Shown here: piece after piece, positions 45,555 through 56,439 of the stretch
Layout of the letters: the number at the start of each line of letters is the position of its first letter
Numbering within the stretch: position 1 is the first letter of the stretch
Assembly: GCA_022495995.1 (NCBI GenBank)
Contig: JAFEMH010000339.1
Coordinates: forward strand, 124,001-188,000
DNA from: Adenophora triphylla var. japonica
Lineage: Eukaryota; Streptophyta; Magnoliopsida; Asterales; Campanulaceae
Length of the DNA: 64,000 nucleotides
Direction: 5' to 3'
The notes under the pieces: generated by a model
The model's input: the letters and a program-made list of their open reading frames with translations, nothing else
What the model was told of the DNA's origin: nothing
Database searches by the model: none
Translations under genes and position numbers: made by a program

Positions 45555-45924
45555 TGTTAGAACAGAGTCTATGTAGAAGATAAAAAACAAGCAAAAATCA
45601 CACAGTACACATATATATGTGGTTCACCAACTTAGCTACGTCCACGGGCAAATGGCAAGAATATTATTATCAACTGAAAATCATCGAATACAATCTTTAA
45701 TCTAATTGCACGAACTTCTTGATGACAAGAATTCACAACTGTGCAAACCCTATATCTAGAGTAATAGAGAGACAAGAAAACCCTTAGAACACCTAGAATT
45801 ATTGATCTCTAACACACTAGGAATTGCATAATAAAAACTGATAGGGAATAGGGCTTATTTATACTGCCTATTCCTAACCCTATACGTTTTTCTATCCTGC
45901 ACCAATTCTGCCATGATCAGGCCT

Positions 45925-46058
45925 GAAACCGCCTAGGGCGAGATCGCCCCGTCCGCCCAACAGCTCTCACGCAGTCGCCCCAGAATGGGCGCGATCGCTC
46001 CACCTCAATAGAGACTTGGCGCGGTCGTGCACCCCATGCCCATGCGGTCGCTCCAGCT
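45925..46058 (-). promoter_or_regulatory. GGCGCGATCGCTCC array in U3 of element E (3' LTR)
   Basis: Motifs include GGGCGAGATCGCCCC, ACGCAGTCGCCCC, GGGCGCGATCGCTCC, GGCGCGGTCGTGC and ATGCGGTCGCTCC. The TATA box TATAAATA (minus strand) is at 45856-45863, about 60 bp downstream in the sense of the element. Confidence 0.7.
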
Positions 46059-46653
46059 GCTTGTCACATGAATTATCGATTTGTACTTTGTTAAATCCCC
46101 TAATTTGTTCCCAAGTTAGATGACATCAAATTAACCTAACAAATCTCCACCTTGACATCTAACTTTTCGATCACAAAACTATAACTCCCCTCTGCCTCAG
46201 ATGTTTTATGCCAAACACTAAACTTGTCCTTGGGACAACCAAAACTGTATCTTCCTAGACACCCAAATCGTGTTACGCCGAACACCAAAACACTTACTGC
46301 AACAGTTGATCAGGCCCATTCAACAAGTAAGCAAACGTGTCTACCAGACACCCAAATGTATCCCCCTAGACACCCAAATTGTGCTTCGCTTTGCACACCA
46401 ATGTGTCTCCAAGACACCCAAATGTGCCACTGTAATAGGCACTCGAAATTGTCCCAATCGGCAATTGGGCAAATCCAGTCGACATTGTATCTTACCAACC
46501 GAAATAGATAAAGCGGCCATATCCGTGGAATCCCCAACAAAACGTACCTTTTCCTCGATTCCTTCCTCGCTTCCCAATTATGTGTGTTGACCTACTAAAC
46601 GTGGCTTGCCCAATTCAACTCTACCTTGAGTAACTTGCTGTTCCACCAGTATG

Positions 46654-47760
46654 TCAAACACCCAACACGAAGCCATGCAACATGCTTCCTTCATATAAGT
46701 CTCTATCATACCCTCTGTTGTATGATCCCATCTTGTCTAGCCGAATAAGCGATATAAGATTCTTCGTTACTTTAAGAACATGTCTAACCTTGTTCAATGT
46801 ACAAAATTTACCACTCATAGTTCGCACCCTGATGGAACTCATGCCAACTACCTTGCAGATAGAACTATTAGCAATATAAATATCACCCCCTTTCGTCTTC
46901 GTAAGTCGTAAACCATTATCAGAACTAACACATGTGATAAAAATCCCCATAATCAGAAATCCATATATTTATCTTACCTTTATCTTATTCGGTTACTAGG
47001 CATAATCCTCCTTATCGTCTTTTGCCATAACTGCAGTAGACACAAATTGCTCGCTCTAGTTAACCTGGGACATTCACGTTTCCAATTCCTTTTTTCCTTA
47101 CAGTAACTTCAGACATCTCCAGGTCTTGGACCCCTTTTAGAAGAACCATTATTTCTCCTACCTTGGCCCCTATTGCCTTCTGTAACCAATCGTGCTGACT
47201 GGGATTCTGTAGATAAACCACTCGCCTTGCGGCGCAGATCTCTTATCTTGAGATTATTTTTAACCTCTCCCAAAGTAACATCATACTTACCATTAAAGCA
47301 GGAATCCACGAATTCCTCGTATGACAGTGGGCGTACCTTACATCATTCGGAGAGAATACAACTTCTGCTTTAGATACAACTTGTTGGTCAATGATCGTGT
47401 CAGATACATATCTTTCAATGCAAGCCACAGAGCATCTCCAGAATCAGTATTTGCAATATCCGCCAAAACATCATCATCAAAAAACCCGGTGATTTTAGAG
47501 TGGGCCCTGTCATCTAGCGCGATCAGATCTGCTGCTTTCTTCTCAGATGCCTTCCCCAAAGCCTATGTTGTTGTACCCGCGACAACACCTATGGAAACTT
47601 CTACTGCTTTTCCCTTCGAATCCTGGCGATTCCTGATTGCAGCAGCCACCGAAGCCCACAAATCAATGTCTCTCAATAAGGCCTTCATCTTGATATGCCA
47701 AAGAGAAAAACTATTCTTTCCATTGAACTTGTCAACTGGTGATTCAATTTCTGATCCCAT
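46654..47760 (-). pseudogene. Element E gag and pre-integrase remnants
   Basis: Pieces in three frames: VDKFNGKNSFSLWHIKMKAL (Gag start, 47760-47563), LADIANTDSGDALWLALKDM (47559-47338), DSCFNGKYDVTLGEVKNNL and IRDLRRK (47309-47109), a knuckle remnant YCKEKRNWKRECP that lacks its first cysteine and histidine, and KGGDIYIANSSICKVVGMSS with VRHVLKVTKNLISL (46950-46654), the GAG-pre-integrase region. Reverse transcriptase and the integrase core are missing. The 46143-46650 part with recurring ACACCCAAAT is not recognised. Confidence 0.75.
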
Positions 47761-48194
47761 CTTCTTATTCTACAGCGGAAAGCCCCTAGACCTTTATCAA
47801 CCTTACCTGGTTCTGATACCAGTTTGTTAGAACAGAGTCTATGTAGAAGATAGAAAACAAGCAACAATCACACAACACCATATATACGTGGTTTACCAAA
47901 TTGGCTACGTCCACAGGCATATGGCAAGATATTATTATCAACTGGCAATCACCGGATACAATATCTAATCTAATTGCACGAACTTCTTGATCACAAGAAT
48001 ATACAACTGTGCAAAACCTAGATCTAGAGAAACAGAGAGACAATAAAACCTTAGAAACACCTAAAATTATTGATCTCTATCACACTAGGAATTACATCAT
48101 AAAAACTGCTATGGAATAGGGTTTATTTATACTGCCTATTTCTAACCCTTCAGAGTTTTCTAATCCTGCAACAATTCTGCCGTGATCAGGCCTG

Positions 48195-48325
48195 AAACCG
48201 CCTAGGGCGCGATCGCCTCGTCCGCCCAAACAGCTCTCCCGCGATCGCCCTAGAATGGGCGCTCTCGCTCCATCTCGACAGAGACTTGGCGCGGTCGCAC
48301 GCCCTATGCCCGCGCGATCGCTCCA
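48195..48325 (-). promoter_or_regulatory. GGCGCGATCGC array in U3 of element E (5' LTR)
   Basis: Motifs include GGGCGCGATCGCC, CCGCGATCGCCC, GGCGCGGTCGCACG and CGCGCGATCGCTCC. TATAAATA (minus strand) lies at 48124-48131. The palindrome GCGATCGC is better kept here than in the 3' LTR. Confidence 0.7.
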
Positions 48326-48418
48326 GCTGCTTGTCACAGGAATTACCGATTTGTCCTTTGTTTAATCCCCTAATTTGTTCTCAAGATGATATCAAACCCA
48401 ACCTCACTTATTGAAAAA

Positions 48419-48637
48419 ATTAATATCTTATCACAGAAGGTGACATCCTCTTTCCGAACACTTCAGTTTAGTTTCTTTGAATTTTTTGACAGATTGTATT
48501 TACTGCCTTCGTACATTACTATTTGCTCTTCCTAGGGGCTGCAAATTTAATAAAGACGAGTTGTTGGTGAACAACCTTGAACGCAGATTATTGTTATTTT
48601 ACTAGTTTTCAGGGAGTGTTGGTTATGCATTTGGTTG
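48419..48637 (+). other. Unique spacer with a possible exon start
   Basis: A 3' splice-like TTTTCAG near 48612 is followed by GGAGTGTTGGTTATGCATTTG. The same TTGGTTATGCATTTG recurs at 49082, beyond the solo LTR. No protein is recognised. Confidence 0.25.
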
Positions 48638-49046
48638 TGATGACGCTATAAAAATTAGTCCGTAGAGGGGTGACAAAGGTTGCAGAAAACACATCTCACC
48701 TCGACCAAGATCTGCAAAATAGCACCGTTAGGGGTGCGGGGGGTTGCCCCGCTATAACCCTCGGGTGTAAAAGTAAGTATGTGTATATGAGAGTAAATAT
48801 GTATGGAGAGCTCTAGAGAGAGTATGGTATAGAGAGAGAGGGAGCATAATGATGTATGGGAATTAGAAATGAGAGATACCTTCACCAAGTAAGGAGGGTT
48901 ATAGTTGTATAGGGGAGTAAGTATATAATTGATACTTTGTAGGGGTCCCACTGTATTTATTTGATATATGTATATATGTGATATATTTGAATGTATGATA
49001 CTATATAGTATATGTATAAATATAATCAAAAAATCAGGATTCATCA
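48638..49046 (-). mobile_element. Solo LTR, 409 bp, TSD GGTTG
   Basis: On the minus strand it starts TGATGAATCCTGATTTTTTG and ends AGCGTCATCA. GGTTG flanks both sides (48633-48637, 49047-49051). It contains CTTACTTTTACACCCGAGGG and CCCCGCACCCCTAACGG, a variant of the R/U5 module of the Tat-type LTRs in this window. No internal part remains. Confidence 0.85.
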
Positions 49047-49051
49047 GGTTG

Positions 49052-49436
49052 TTGAAGATCTTATGGGCTTCAAGCCTTCATTTTGGTTATGCATTTGATT
49101 GTTGATTAAAGTGGTCAATTGATGGACGTAGTCAAGAAAGTTGAGTTTCAGATCAGTCATTGTTAGTGGTAACCAGTTGAAAATTTTGTGACTATTTTTG
49201 CTTTTTTCTTTTAATAATAATAATAATTCAATTGTTTGAATTATCCGTATATTTTTGCTCTTATAATTTAGATATAAGAGTTGTAATGTATAAATTATCA
49301 TATTACTTTCTTGAAATTATTGGAATTTTTGATTTTTTTGATTGAAAATTAGTCTTATAGCTGAATTATAAGAGGTGAATTGGTATTATAATTCAGCTAT
49401 AAGAGCTATAATATGTTCGTGGCTATTAGTGAGACT
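49052..49436. other. AT-rich spacer before element C
   Basis: No gene is seen. ATTCAGCTATAAGAG-type words occur in both directions near 49355-49410 (AATTCAGCTATAAGAGCTATA), giving a weak inverted repeat. Confidence 0.4.
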
Positions 49437-50095
49437 TGAACATACCAAAAGTGTCGAGTTGGGCCAAGTAAGCAAAGCCCAATCCTAAAGGCAGCCATTG
49501 CCCCAACGTGTCAAGAGGGCCAGATCCAATCAATGCAAGGCCCAAGGCTCATGCCAAATATCAGTCGACTAAGCACAACGTCCGACCTATTTGGTCCCGA
49601 CCTGACTTAGCCCGACCTTATAATCCAGACTCTACTACGGGTACGATCCATGCTCTACCCGTCAGTCAGGTCGACCCTTCTTCAAGTGGCGACCTCGACC
49701 TAATCACTCAAGCGTCGAGCTAGCTAAGGTAGACTTACACGGTCAAATCTTTTCATAACCGCATCCCTACAAATCAGGGACGGTTACAGGCACGTTCTCA
49801 TGACCATAACTGCCGCAATAATCTCGGAGCTCATGTAGCACCACTAAATATACAACGGCTATCACATATAAATACTTCATCACTACCAACGGTGTAAAGG
49901 TAACTGCCATTTTGCTATTGGAACTCATTCATTCAATACATTTTGAGCAATATTCAACTGTGATCTTACTCTCACGCCCGAGCGTCTTCGCCGGAGACAC
50001 ATCCGGCTAGTCGTGGGTTCGATTTGTGTCAAGGAGCCAGGTGATTCGTCCTGCCACGTGGAGGAAGATTGATAAGCACAATTCCTGCAGCATCA
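49437..50095 (+). repeat. Element C 5' LTR
   Basis: It holds TATAAATACTTC near 49868 and GATCTTACTCTCACGCCCGAG at 49962, followed by ACATCCGGCTAGTCGTGGG. It shows a small GATTTGTGTC / CTGATTTCAGGTC difference against the 3' LTR, where the 3' LTR keeps the family's TTTCAGG. Confidence 0.92.
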
Positions 50096-50160
50096 GTTTG
50101 GTTCCATTACCGGGAAACGTGCTTAAAGCTTGACCTCGAAACTCTTCTCAACCTACAACC

Positions 50161-51838
50161 ATGGTAACCCCAGACGGGCATGTGGAAGATGCTTCTAAAG
50201 AATTCATTGAGGTGAACAACAACACCAACACAAACGCTGGAAATCTCAACGTCAATGCTGAAAACATGGATTTGCCTCCTCCCCCACCCAATCGTCCTCA
50301 TGGTAGAGCCACGCGCTCTACCAGTGTTGTTGATGGCAGAGAATTGCCTGACACAAGGAGAGGGAAAAGGCATATGGAAGTACAAGGAGTCCCACCTCCT
50401 CCTAAGCGTCCAACGGGACAGGTGAACATGGGAAACACGACAGGTCCCTCAACTAATCCCATGAGCAAGAAAGAAATGATGTTAGAACGAGCTCAAATCT
50501 TGGCTGACCTGATAGCCATGGAGGAGGCAGAGCAGGCCGACATACGATCAGAAAGAGTGGCTCCCACTCAGGTCTCTGATAGGCATCAGGCCAGGAGTGC
50601 TAGGCCAAATGAGGGTGTGGGACAGAATGGCGAGGACAGGATAGTTCAGCGAGCTCCCACTATCGTTCACGTGCCAAGTAATGACCTAAGGGCTAGCCTC
50701 ACAGTAAACAAAGGGAGCAAGAGGCTCGCCCCGATTTGAGGACACAATTAACCGCCAACGAAATGCACGCATTTCTCCAAAGACGGACACGAGATCGTGG
50801 TCTCATAGAGCCAGAACGGGCGCAGGTCGCCTATAAGAGAGGAGAGGCACAGGTCGCCACTCAGAGATAATAGGCGCAGGTCGCCATCCGGTGCTGATAG
50901 GCGCAGGTCGCCACAAGGAAATGACAGGCACAGATCTCCAGTTCGATCAGAGAGGGCTCATTCTCACAGAGACAGGAGGAGTAGGCAGGTAACTCCTCCC
51001 GAAGTGAAGGTCGAAGTCAAATCGTTCCCCCTCCAGAGATGAAAGACCCGATGCTCGGGAATGGTTGTTGATGAAGAAGAAATTTGAACAATGGGAGGAG
51101 GAGAAGAAAAAGGAGACTGGAAAGGTTGAACGAGTTGATTTTGCTCTTCGACCTCTATCCAAGGAGATGAGAGACACGACCTCCTCCAAGTTTCGTACTT
51201 CCCTTACCGGAAAAGTACTCCTGGAGCCACCAATGCAAGAAGTCACATAGCACACCCGGAAGCCACGATGTGTTTCGTCGCCAATGAAGACGACAATATG
51301 TGCAAAGCCCCGATAAGTACCCTCATAGGAGCAAACTTTGACATGGTTTAATGGGTTGGCAATGACAAAGATAAACACTTGGACGTGTTTAAGAACAAAA
51401 TTCCTGGATCGCTTCTCGACACCGGAGCTCGGAAAGTAACAAAGGATCGATCTAAACAACTTGGTGCAGGCCAAAAATGAAAGCTCCATGAGTTACTTCA
51501 CCAAGTTCAAAGAAATGGTTGACAAGATTGAAGAGGATCTCACCGACAGAGAGGTGATAAATTGCTTCCGGAGTGGTATTTCCTCGGAAGCCATGGATTA
51601 TGAGCTCACAGTTCGTACCGTCACAGCTCGACGAGAGTTGTTTGAGAAGGTGTATAATGTCGCTCTTGCTGAGGAAAGGAAAGAGAAGAAGAATGGTAAG
51701 AGCCCAAAGGTTGAGGTCGCCGATGATAAGAAAAACCCCAACAAGAATGGAGGAAACAATAAAAACGGCAAAAACAGGACAAGGGCTACAGAGAAGGTAC
51801 CCGAGGCTTTCACTCCCCTTACGGTGAGTCGAATGTAA
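50161..51838 (+). pseudogene. Element C gag, frameshifted
   Basis: ATG 50161 opens 192 codons (MVTPDGHVEDASKEF, LPPPPPNRPHGRATR) to a stop at 50739. The frame then breaks, with RRSPSGADRRRSPQGND-like Arg-rich repeats (50800-50960). FALRPLSKEMRDTTSSKFR near 51140 is followed by several shifts. The C-terminal core is open again from 51461 (ESSMSYFTKFKEMVDKIEE, LTDREVINCFRSGISSEAMD, LFEKVYNVALAEER). Compared with element B, part of the central Gag core is lost or shifted near 51250-51450. Confidence 0.75.
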
Positions 51839-51845
51839 ATTATGA

Positions 51846-54800
51846 ATGCTTTGTCGAGCTAGCTCCTCCGTCCCAATGAACCCAGGCAACAAGTTTAGGA
51901 GAGACAACAGCAAGTATTGTGATTACCACAAGGACACGGGTCATCTAACAGAAGATCGTTTGGGTTTGAAACGTATTATCCAAAGAATGGTCGACACAGG
52001 GAGGCTCGACGCTTATGTGAAAAGGCCTCAAGCCGGTGGGGACGAGCAACCGACCAGTGGACAAAGAGGGCCGAGGCAACCTAGATTGAACTTGGGGGTC
52101 ATTACTGAACAAGCAAGCAACACAGCCATTAAACACAAGATCTTTCAGCTCAACAAAGCCCCACATGTACCTCCAAGGAGAGATGTAAGGGATGAAGTGA
52201 TCAGTTTTTACCCTCATGAATTGGCAACTAACATGGCGGCTAGAGAGCAAGTTCTCGTCATCCCAGGTCTCATAGACGGATGTACGACGAGCATCCTCTT
52301 AGTCGACACGGGGGCCTGCAAGGATATCTTGTTCTACAAGACTTTCAAAGAGATGGGTCTTAATGACGAGCAGTTGGAAAGATATGATGGTAGGTTGGAG
52401 GGCTTCACCAACCATCGAGTTGATGCTAAAGGCCAAATAGAGCTCGACGTCGACCTAGGCCATCACCCCCAAAGGATTGTGTCAAAGGTACAGTTTATCG
52501 TGATTGATGTGAATAGTGACTACGCTGCCATACTTGGTATTCCTGGACAGGTCGTTCTTGGAATGGTGGCATCAATCCCTCATCAACGAGTCAAGTTCCC
52601 CACACCTGCTGGAGTAGGCTGCGTACAAGGCACAGCTCGAGCCTACCTAGACCATGTTCTTCGGGAAAGAAAGAAGAGGGAGCTTGAGATCAAGACTGCA
52701 GATGGTTATTTAAAGCTGTCACAATCAGTCACCAAAACTACTCGGCTGTCTACAATCATCAATGTGGAAGAGTCGACCTATCGCTCAAATGACGAGGTCA
52801 TACTTGAGTCGACACGTCACTCTAATACCACAGAGGTCGATCCAGATGTAGTTATGGTCGACCAAGTTCTCATAGGCAACCTATGCCTCCAGCTCGACAA
52901 TAACTCGGGGGCCCCCACCATCAGCGAGGTTGCAGACAAGTTGGATGACATGATAGCTGAGGAAGCTCCACATTTGGGAGCTGAGGAAAGGCAAAGGGTC
53001 AGAGAGATAATAATTGAGACTCTACAATTCAGGGATGGACCAGAGCCAGAAGCTGTGGACGAACTAGAGTCAATAATTACCAACCTTTCCTACCCCGACC
53101 AAAAAATTCAGATTGGAAAGCAGCTATCAGTTGAGGAACGAGCAGAAATCATCGAGCTACTCAAGGAGAGTAATGATGTCTTCGCATGGAGGGTAGAATA
53201 CATGAGGGGAATCAAGGAGGAGGTCGCTGTTCATAGACTCGAAGTCAACCCGACCATAAAGTCTAGACCCCAAAAATTGAGAAGCTTTGCTCGTGACAAG
53301 GAAGAGGCCATTAAAACTGAGGTACAAAAACTTTTAAGTGCAGGGATAATCAAGGAGGCCACTCATACAACGTGGTTGGCCAACGTGGTCATGGTGAAGA
53401 AATCAAATGGCAAATGGAGGATGTGCGTCGACTTCACCACTCTAAACCTTGCTTGCCCAAAGGATAGCTATCCTCTTCCTAGAATTGACAAGCTTGTTGA
53501 TTCCATTGCTGGCCACTCTACTCTCAGTTTCCTGGATGCTTACTCGGGGTACCACCAGATAAAGATGCACGAGGATGACATTGTGAAAATGGCATTTCAA
53601 GCAGCTGGAGGCATCTACTGCTATAACATGATGCCCTTTGGATTAAAGAATGCGGGGGCGACCTATCAAAGAATGGTGAACAAAGTCTTTGCTTCTCAAA
53701 TTGGCCGAAACATGGAGGCTTACGTCGACGATATGGTCATCAAAACAAAGACTGGACGTCACGTGGTCGACCTAAAGGAAACGTTCGCCAATTTAAGAGC
53801 AAATGACATGAAGCTCAACCCTAGCAAGTGTGTCTTTGGAGTTGCAGCTGGAAAGTTCCTTGGATTCATGGTGTCCCAGAGAGGTATAGAGGCTAACCCG
53901 GAAAAGATCAAGGCTCTAGTCGAGATGAAGGAGCCTACAAGTATAAAAGAGATGCAGCGACTCAATGGCAGGGTGGCAGCCCTAGGTCGCTTTATATCTA
54001 AGTCGGCTGAAAGGTCTCTCCCCTTCTTCAAATCATTAAGAGGGACGAAAAACTTTGAGTGGACGGCCGAATGTCATTCGTCGTTCCAACAACTCAAAGA
54101 ATACCTTGCTACTCCTCCACTCCTGAGCAGCCCGACCACTGGTGAGACTTTGTTCGTGTATTTATCCGTGAGAGACAAGTCGGTTGCAGCAGTTTTAATC
54201 AGAGAAGCGGAAGGGCTTCAAAAGCCAGTATACTACATCAGCAAGGCCTTATCAGATGTGGAGAGCAGATATTATAATGCTGAGAAGGTCGCTTATGCTC
54301 TAGTCGTGGCTTCAAGGAAACTGCGAGCTTATTTCTTGGCTCACCCAATTGTGGTTCTTACTAATGCGCCTTTAAGAAAGATATTGCACAAGCCAGAGAG
54401 TTCAGGTCGACTGCTCAATTGGTCAATTGCCCTTACTGAATTTGACATTGAATATCGACCTCGAAAGGCTCTGAAGGCTCAAGCTCTAGCTGATTTCTTG
54501 GTCGAGCTTACGTTCACCAAGGAAGACGACGAGCAGCGAGCTCCAAAGGAAAAGGTTAAGGGGAAAGAACACGAGTGCCAACCCGCCATTGCTCTACCCG
54601 ACGATTGTTGGAAGGTTTATTCAGATGGATCAGCGACCAAAAATAGCAGTGGAGCTGGGATAGTACTAATTGAACCAGAATCCGGGACAGTGTACGAGGA
54701 ATCACTAAGGTTCAAGTTTGATGCTTCCAACAACCAGGCTGAATACGAAGCCTTGATAGCAGCTATAGAGTACGCCAAGTGTTTTGGAGCAACTAAGATC

Positions 54801-56330
54801 ATGGCTTATTGTGATTCACAACTGATAGTCAACCAGGTCAAAGGCGAGTACGAAGTGCTTAGTTCCACTCTAATCAAATACTGCGACCTGGTGAAGGAGT
54901 TGATAAAAGACTTAGAATTCTGGGAGATTCAGAGGATTGGACGGGAAGACAACGAGCTAGCCGACCTCCTCTCGAAATTAGCTACTTCAGATGAGCCGCA
55001 TGATGAGCCCATTTCCTTCCTCGAAAATCCAGCTTATGAAAGGGTAAAAATTCAATGCATAGATGATCCCTCGAGAAATTGGACTCACGAGAAGTGTTGG
55101 ATTGAGGAAATGAAGGCTTACCTAGAAAGCGGTGAGCTGCCTGACGACGAGAAGAAAGCTCGAGCTATCAAAAAGAAAGCTCCAAGATACGTCATTCAAG
55201 GAGGCGACCTATTCAGAAGATCCTACACGCGACCACTGCTAAAGTGTATCCACCCACAAGAGGTCGCCCTATTGATACATGAAGTGCACAGCGGGATTTG
55301 TGGCGGACACCCGGGGGCCAGGACCCTTGCTGACAAGTTAATTACCTTGGGATACTACTGGCCACATATGAGAGCTGACACCCACAACTTTGTTCAGCAA
55401 TGTGATCAATGCCAAAGGTTTGCCAACTTACCTCATATGCCGACAATCGAGCAGACTCCAGTAATTGCAGCTTGGCCATTTGATATGTGGGGTGTCGACT
55501 TGATTGGACCCTTCCCTCCCGCCCGAGGAAATTGCAAGTACGTGATCGTCGCTATCGATTATTTCACAAAGTGGGTTGAAGCCAAGCCATTAGCTCGAAT
55601 CACAGAGGAGAATGCCATCAACTTCATTCATGACTTCATTTGGTGTCGGTTTGGTTTTCCTCGGGCTATAGTGTCCGACAATGGTTTACAGTTCTCCCAA
55701 ACCTTCGAAGCAGAGATGAATCGAGTAGGTATCAAACATTGGAAATCTTTTGTCGCCTACCCCCAGGGCAACGGGCAGGCTGAGGCAGCAAATAAACTTG
55801 TACTATCCTCGCTCAAGACAAAACTCGTAGGTCGACGCAATAATTGGTTGGACGAACTCCCCCTTGCTCTTTGGGCAGTTCGTACAACCACTCGGGGGCC
55901 TACGGGGGAAACCCCTTTTGCTCTCACATATGGATCAGAGGCCATGGCACCTGCTGAACTCAGATTTCCTACTGCTAGAGTGACTTTCTTCAATCAGGAG
56001 CAGAATGACATCAACAGATTGATCGACTTGGATCTGATCGACGAGAAGCGAGATACGGCTTACCTTCGAATGGTCAACTACAAGCAGCGAACTAAAAGTT
56101 ACCACGACAAGAAGGTCAAGGCAAGGTCATTCCAAGTAGGGGACCACGTGTTGAGAAAGATCGAAGCAACGGGTAGAAGGACCCAGCAGAATAAGCTATC
56201 TCCTAACTGGGAAGGTCCCTATGTGGTTACTCGAGTCGTCAAGGAAGGAACCTACATGATAGCTCACCCTGGAGGAGAGGAGTTGAAACATCCTTGGCAC
56301 GCCACCCACCTCATCAAATACTATTTCTAG
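51846..56330 (+). CDS. Element C pol polyprotein: protease, RT, two RNase H domains, integrase, 1494 residues intact
   Basis: ATG 51846 starts just after gag in another frame. Residues 24-42 are a knuckle-like YCDYHKDTGHLTEDRLGLK whose last cysteine is Arg. The protease motif LLVDTGACKD is at 151-160 (D154). RT has WLANVVMVKKSNGKWRMCVD, LDAYSGYHQIKM, GLKNAGATYQRM and the catalytic AYVDDMV (D628, D629). RNase H follows, then a second archaeal-type RNase H (VYSDGSATKNSSGAG, D927) that marks the Tat lineage. Integrase has an HHCC finger (HEVHSGICGGHPGARTL to CDQCQRF, about 1145-1195) and the triad D1218, D1278, E1313 with the normal 34-residue gap. The C-terminus resembles the GPY/F region (PNWEGPYVV). 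This copy could supply enzymes to damaged relatives such as B. Confidence 0.95.
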   Translation: MLCRASSSVPMNPGNKFRRDNSKYCDYHKDTGHLTEDRLGLKRIIQRMVDTGRLDAYVKRPQAGGDEQPTSGQRGPRQPRLNLGVITEQASNTAIKHKIFQLNKAPHVPPRRDVRDEVISFYPHELATNMAAREQVLVIPGLIDGCTTSILLVDTGACKDILFYKTFKEMGLNDEQLERYDGRLEGFTNHRVDAKGQIELDVDLGHHPQRIVSKVQFIVIDVNSDYAAILGIPGQVVLGMVASIPHQRVKFPTPAGVGCVQGTARAYLDHVLRERKKRELEIKTADGYLKLSQSVTKTTRLSTIINVEESTYRSNDEVILESTRHSNTTEVDPDVVMVDQVLIGNLCLQLDNNSGAPTISEVADKLDDMIAEEAPHLGAEERQRVREIIIETLQFRDGPEPEAVDELESIITNLSYPDQKIQIGKQLSVEERAEIIELLKESNDVFAWRVEYMRGIKEEVAVHRLEVNPTIKSRPQKLRSFARDKEEAIKTEVQKLLSAGIIKEATHTTWLANVVMVKKSNGKWRMCVDFTTLNLACPKDSYPLPRIDKLVDSIAGHSTLSFLDAYSGYHQIKMHEDDIVKMAFQAAGGIYCYNMMPFGLKNAGATYQRMVNKVFASQIGRNMEAYVDDMVIKTKTGRHVVDLKETFANLRANDMKLNPSKCVFGVAAGKFLGFMVSQRGIEANPEKIKALVEMKEPTSIKEMQRLNGRVAALGRFISKSAERSLPFFKSLRGTKNFEWTAECHSSFQQLKEYLATPPLLSSPTTGETLFVYLSVRDKSVAAVLIREAEGLQKPVYYISKALSDVESRYYNAEKVAYALVVASRKLRAYFLAHPIVVLTNAPLRKILHKPESSGRLLNWSIALTEFDIEYRPRKALKAQALADFLVELTFTKEDDEQRAPKEKVKGKEHECQPAIALPDDCWKVYSDGSATKNSSGAGIVLIEPESGTVYEESLRFKFDASNNQAEYEALIAAIEYAKCFGATKIMAYCDSQLIVNQVKGEYEVLSSTLIKYCDLVKELIKDLEFWEIQRIGREDNELADLLSKLATSDEPHDEPISFLENPAYERVKIQCIDDPSRNWTHEKCWIEEMKAYLESGELPDDEKKARAIKKKAPRYVIQGGDLFRRSYTRPLLKCIHPQEVALLIHEVHSGICGGHPGARTLADKLITLGYYWPHMRADTHNFVQQCDQCQRFANLPHMPTIEQTPVIAAWPFDMWGVDLIGPFPPARGNCKYVIVAIDYFTKWVEAKPLARITEENAINFIHDFIWCRFGFPRAIVSDNGLQFSQTFEAEMNRVGIKHWKSFVAYPQGNGQAEAANKLVLSSLKTKLVGRRNNWLDELPLALWAVRTTTRGPTGETPFALTYGSEAMAPAELRFPTARVTFFNQEQNDINRLIDLDLIDEKRDTAYLRMVNYKQRTKSYHDKKVKARSFQVGDHVLRKIEATGRRTQQNKLSPNWEGPYVVTRVVKEGTYMIAHPGGEELKHPWHATHLIKYYF

Positions 56331-56439
56331 TTTTCAGTTCCCAATTTCAAGCTTATGTTAATTCTAGTTTCAAATTGATGTAAACATGTTCCCTACTTCA
56401 ATGAAAAGCGCAGTTCATTCGATCAAACATAGTGTCACA

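Larger units (their letters stand above)
45555..48413 (-). mobile_element. Element E: internally deleted Copia retrotransposon, 2.9 kb, TSD TCACT
   Basis: On the minus strand the 5' LTR is 47825-48413 and the 3' LTR is 45555-46141. TCACT flanks both sides (45550-45554, 48414-48418). The primer site TGGTATCAGAACCAGG (47821-47806) and the purine tract AAGGTGGAGATT before the 3' LTR are typical Copia signals. Internal 1.7 kb holds gag and a pre-integrase remnant only. Both LTRs have TATAAATA with a GC-rich CGRYCG array just upstream. Confidence 0.88.

Noticed and set aside
49508..49723. 71-codon ORF present in both LTRs of element C (also 61167-61382)
   Set aside because: Lies in the U3 part, is kept only because the LTRs are nearly identical, and shows no protein family signature.
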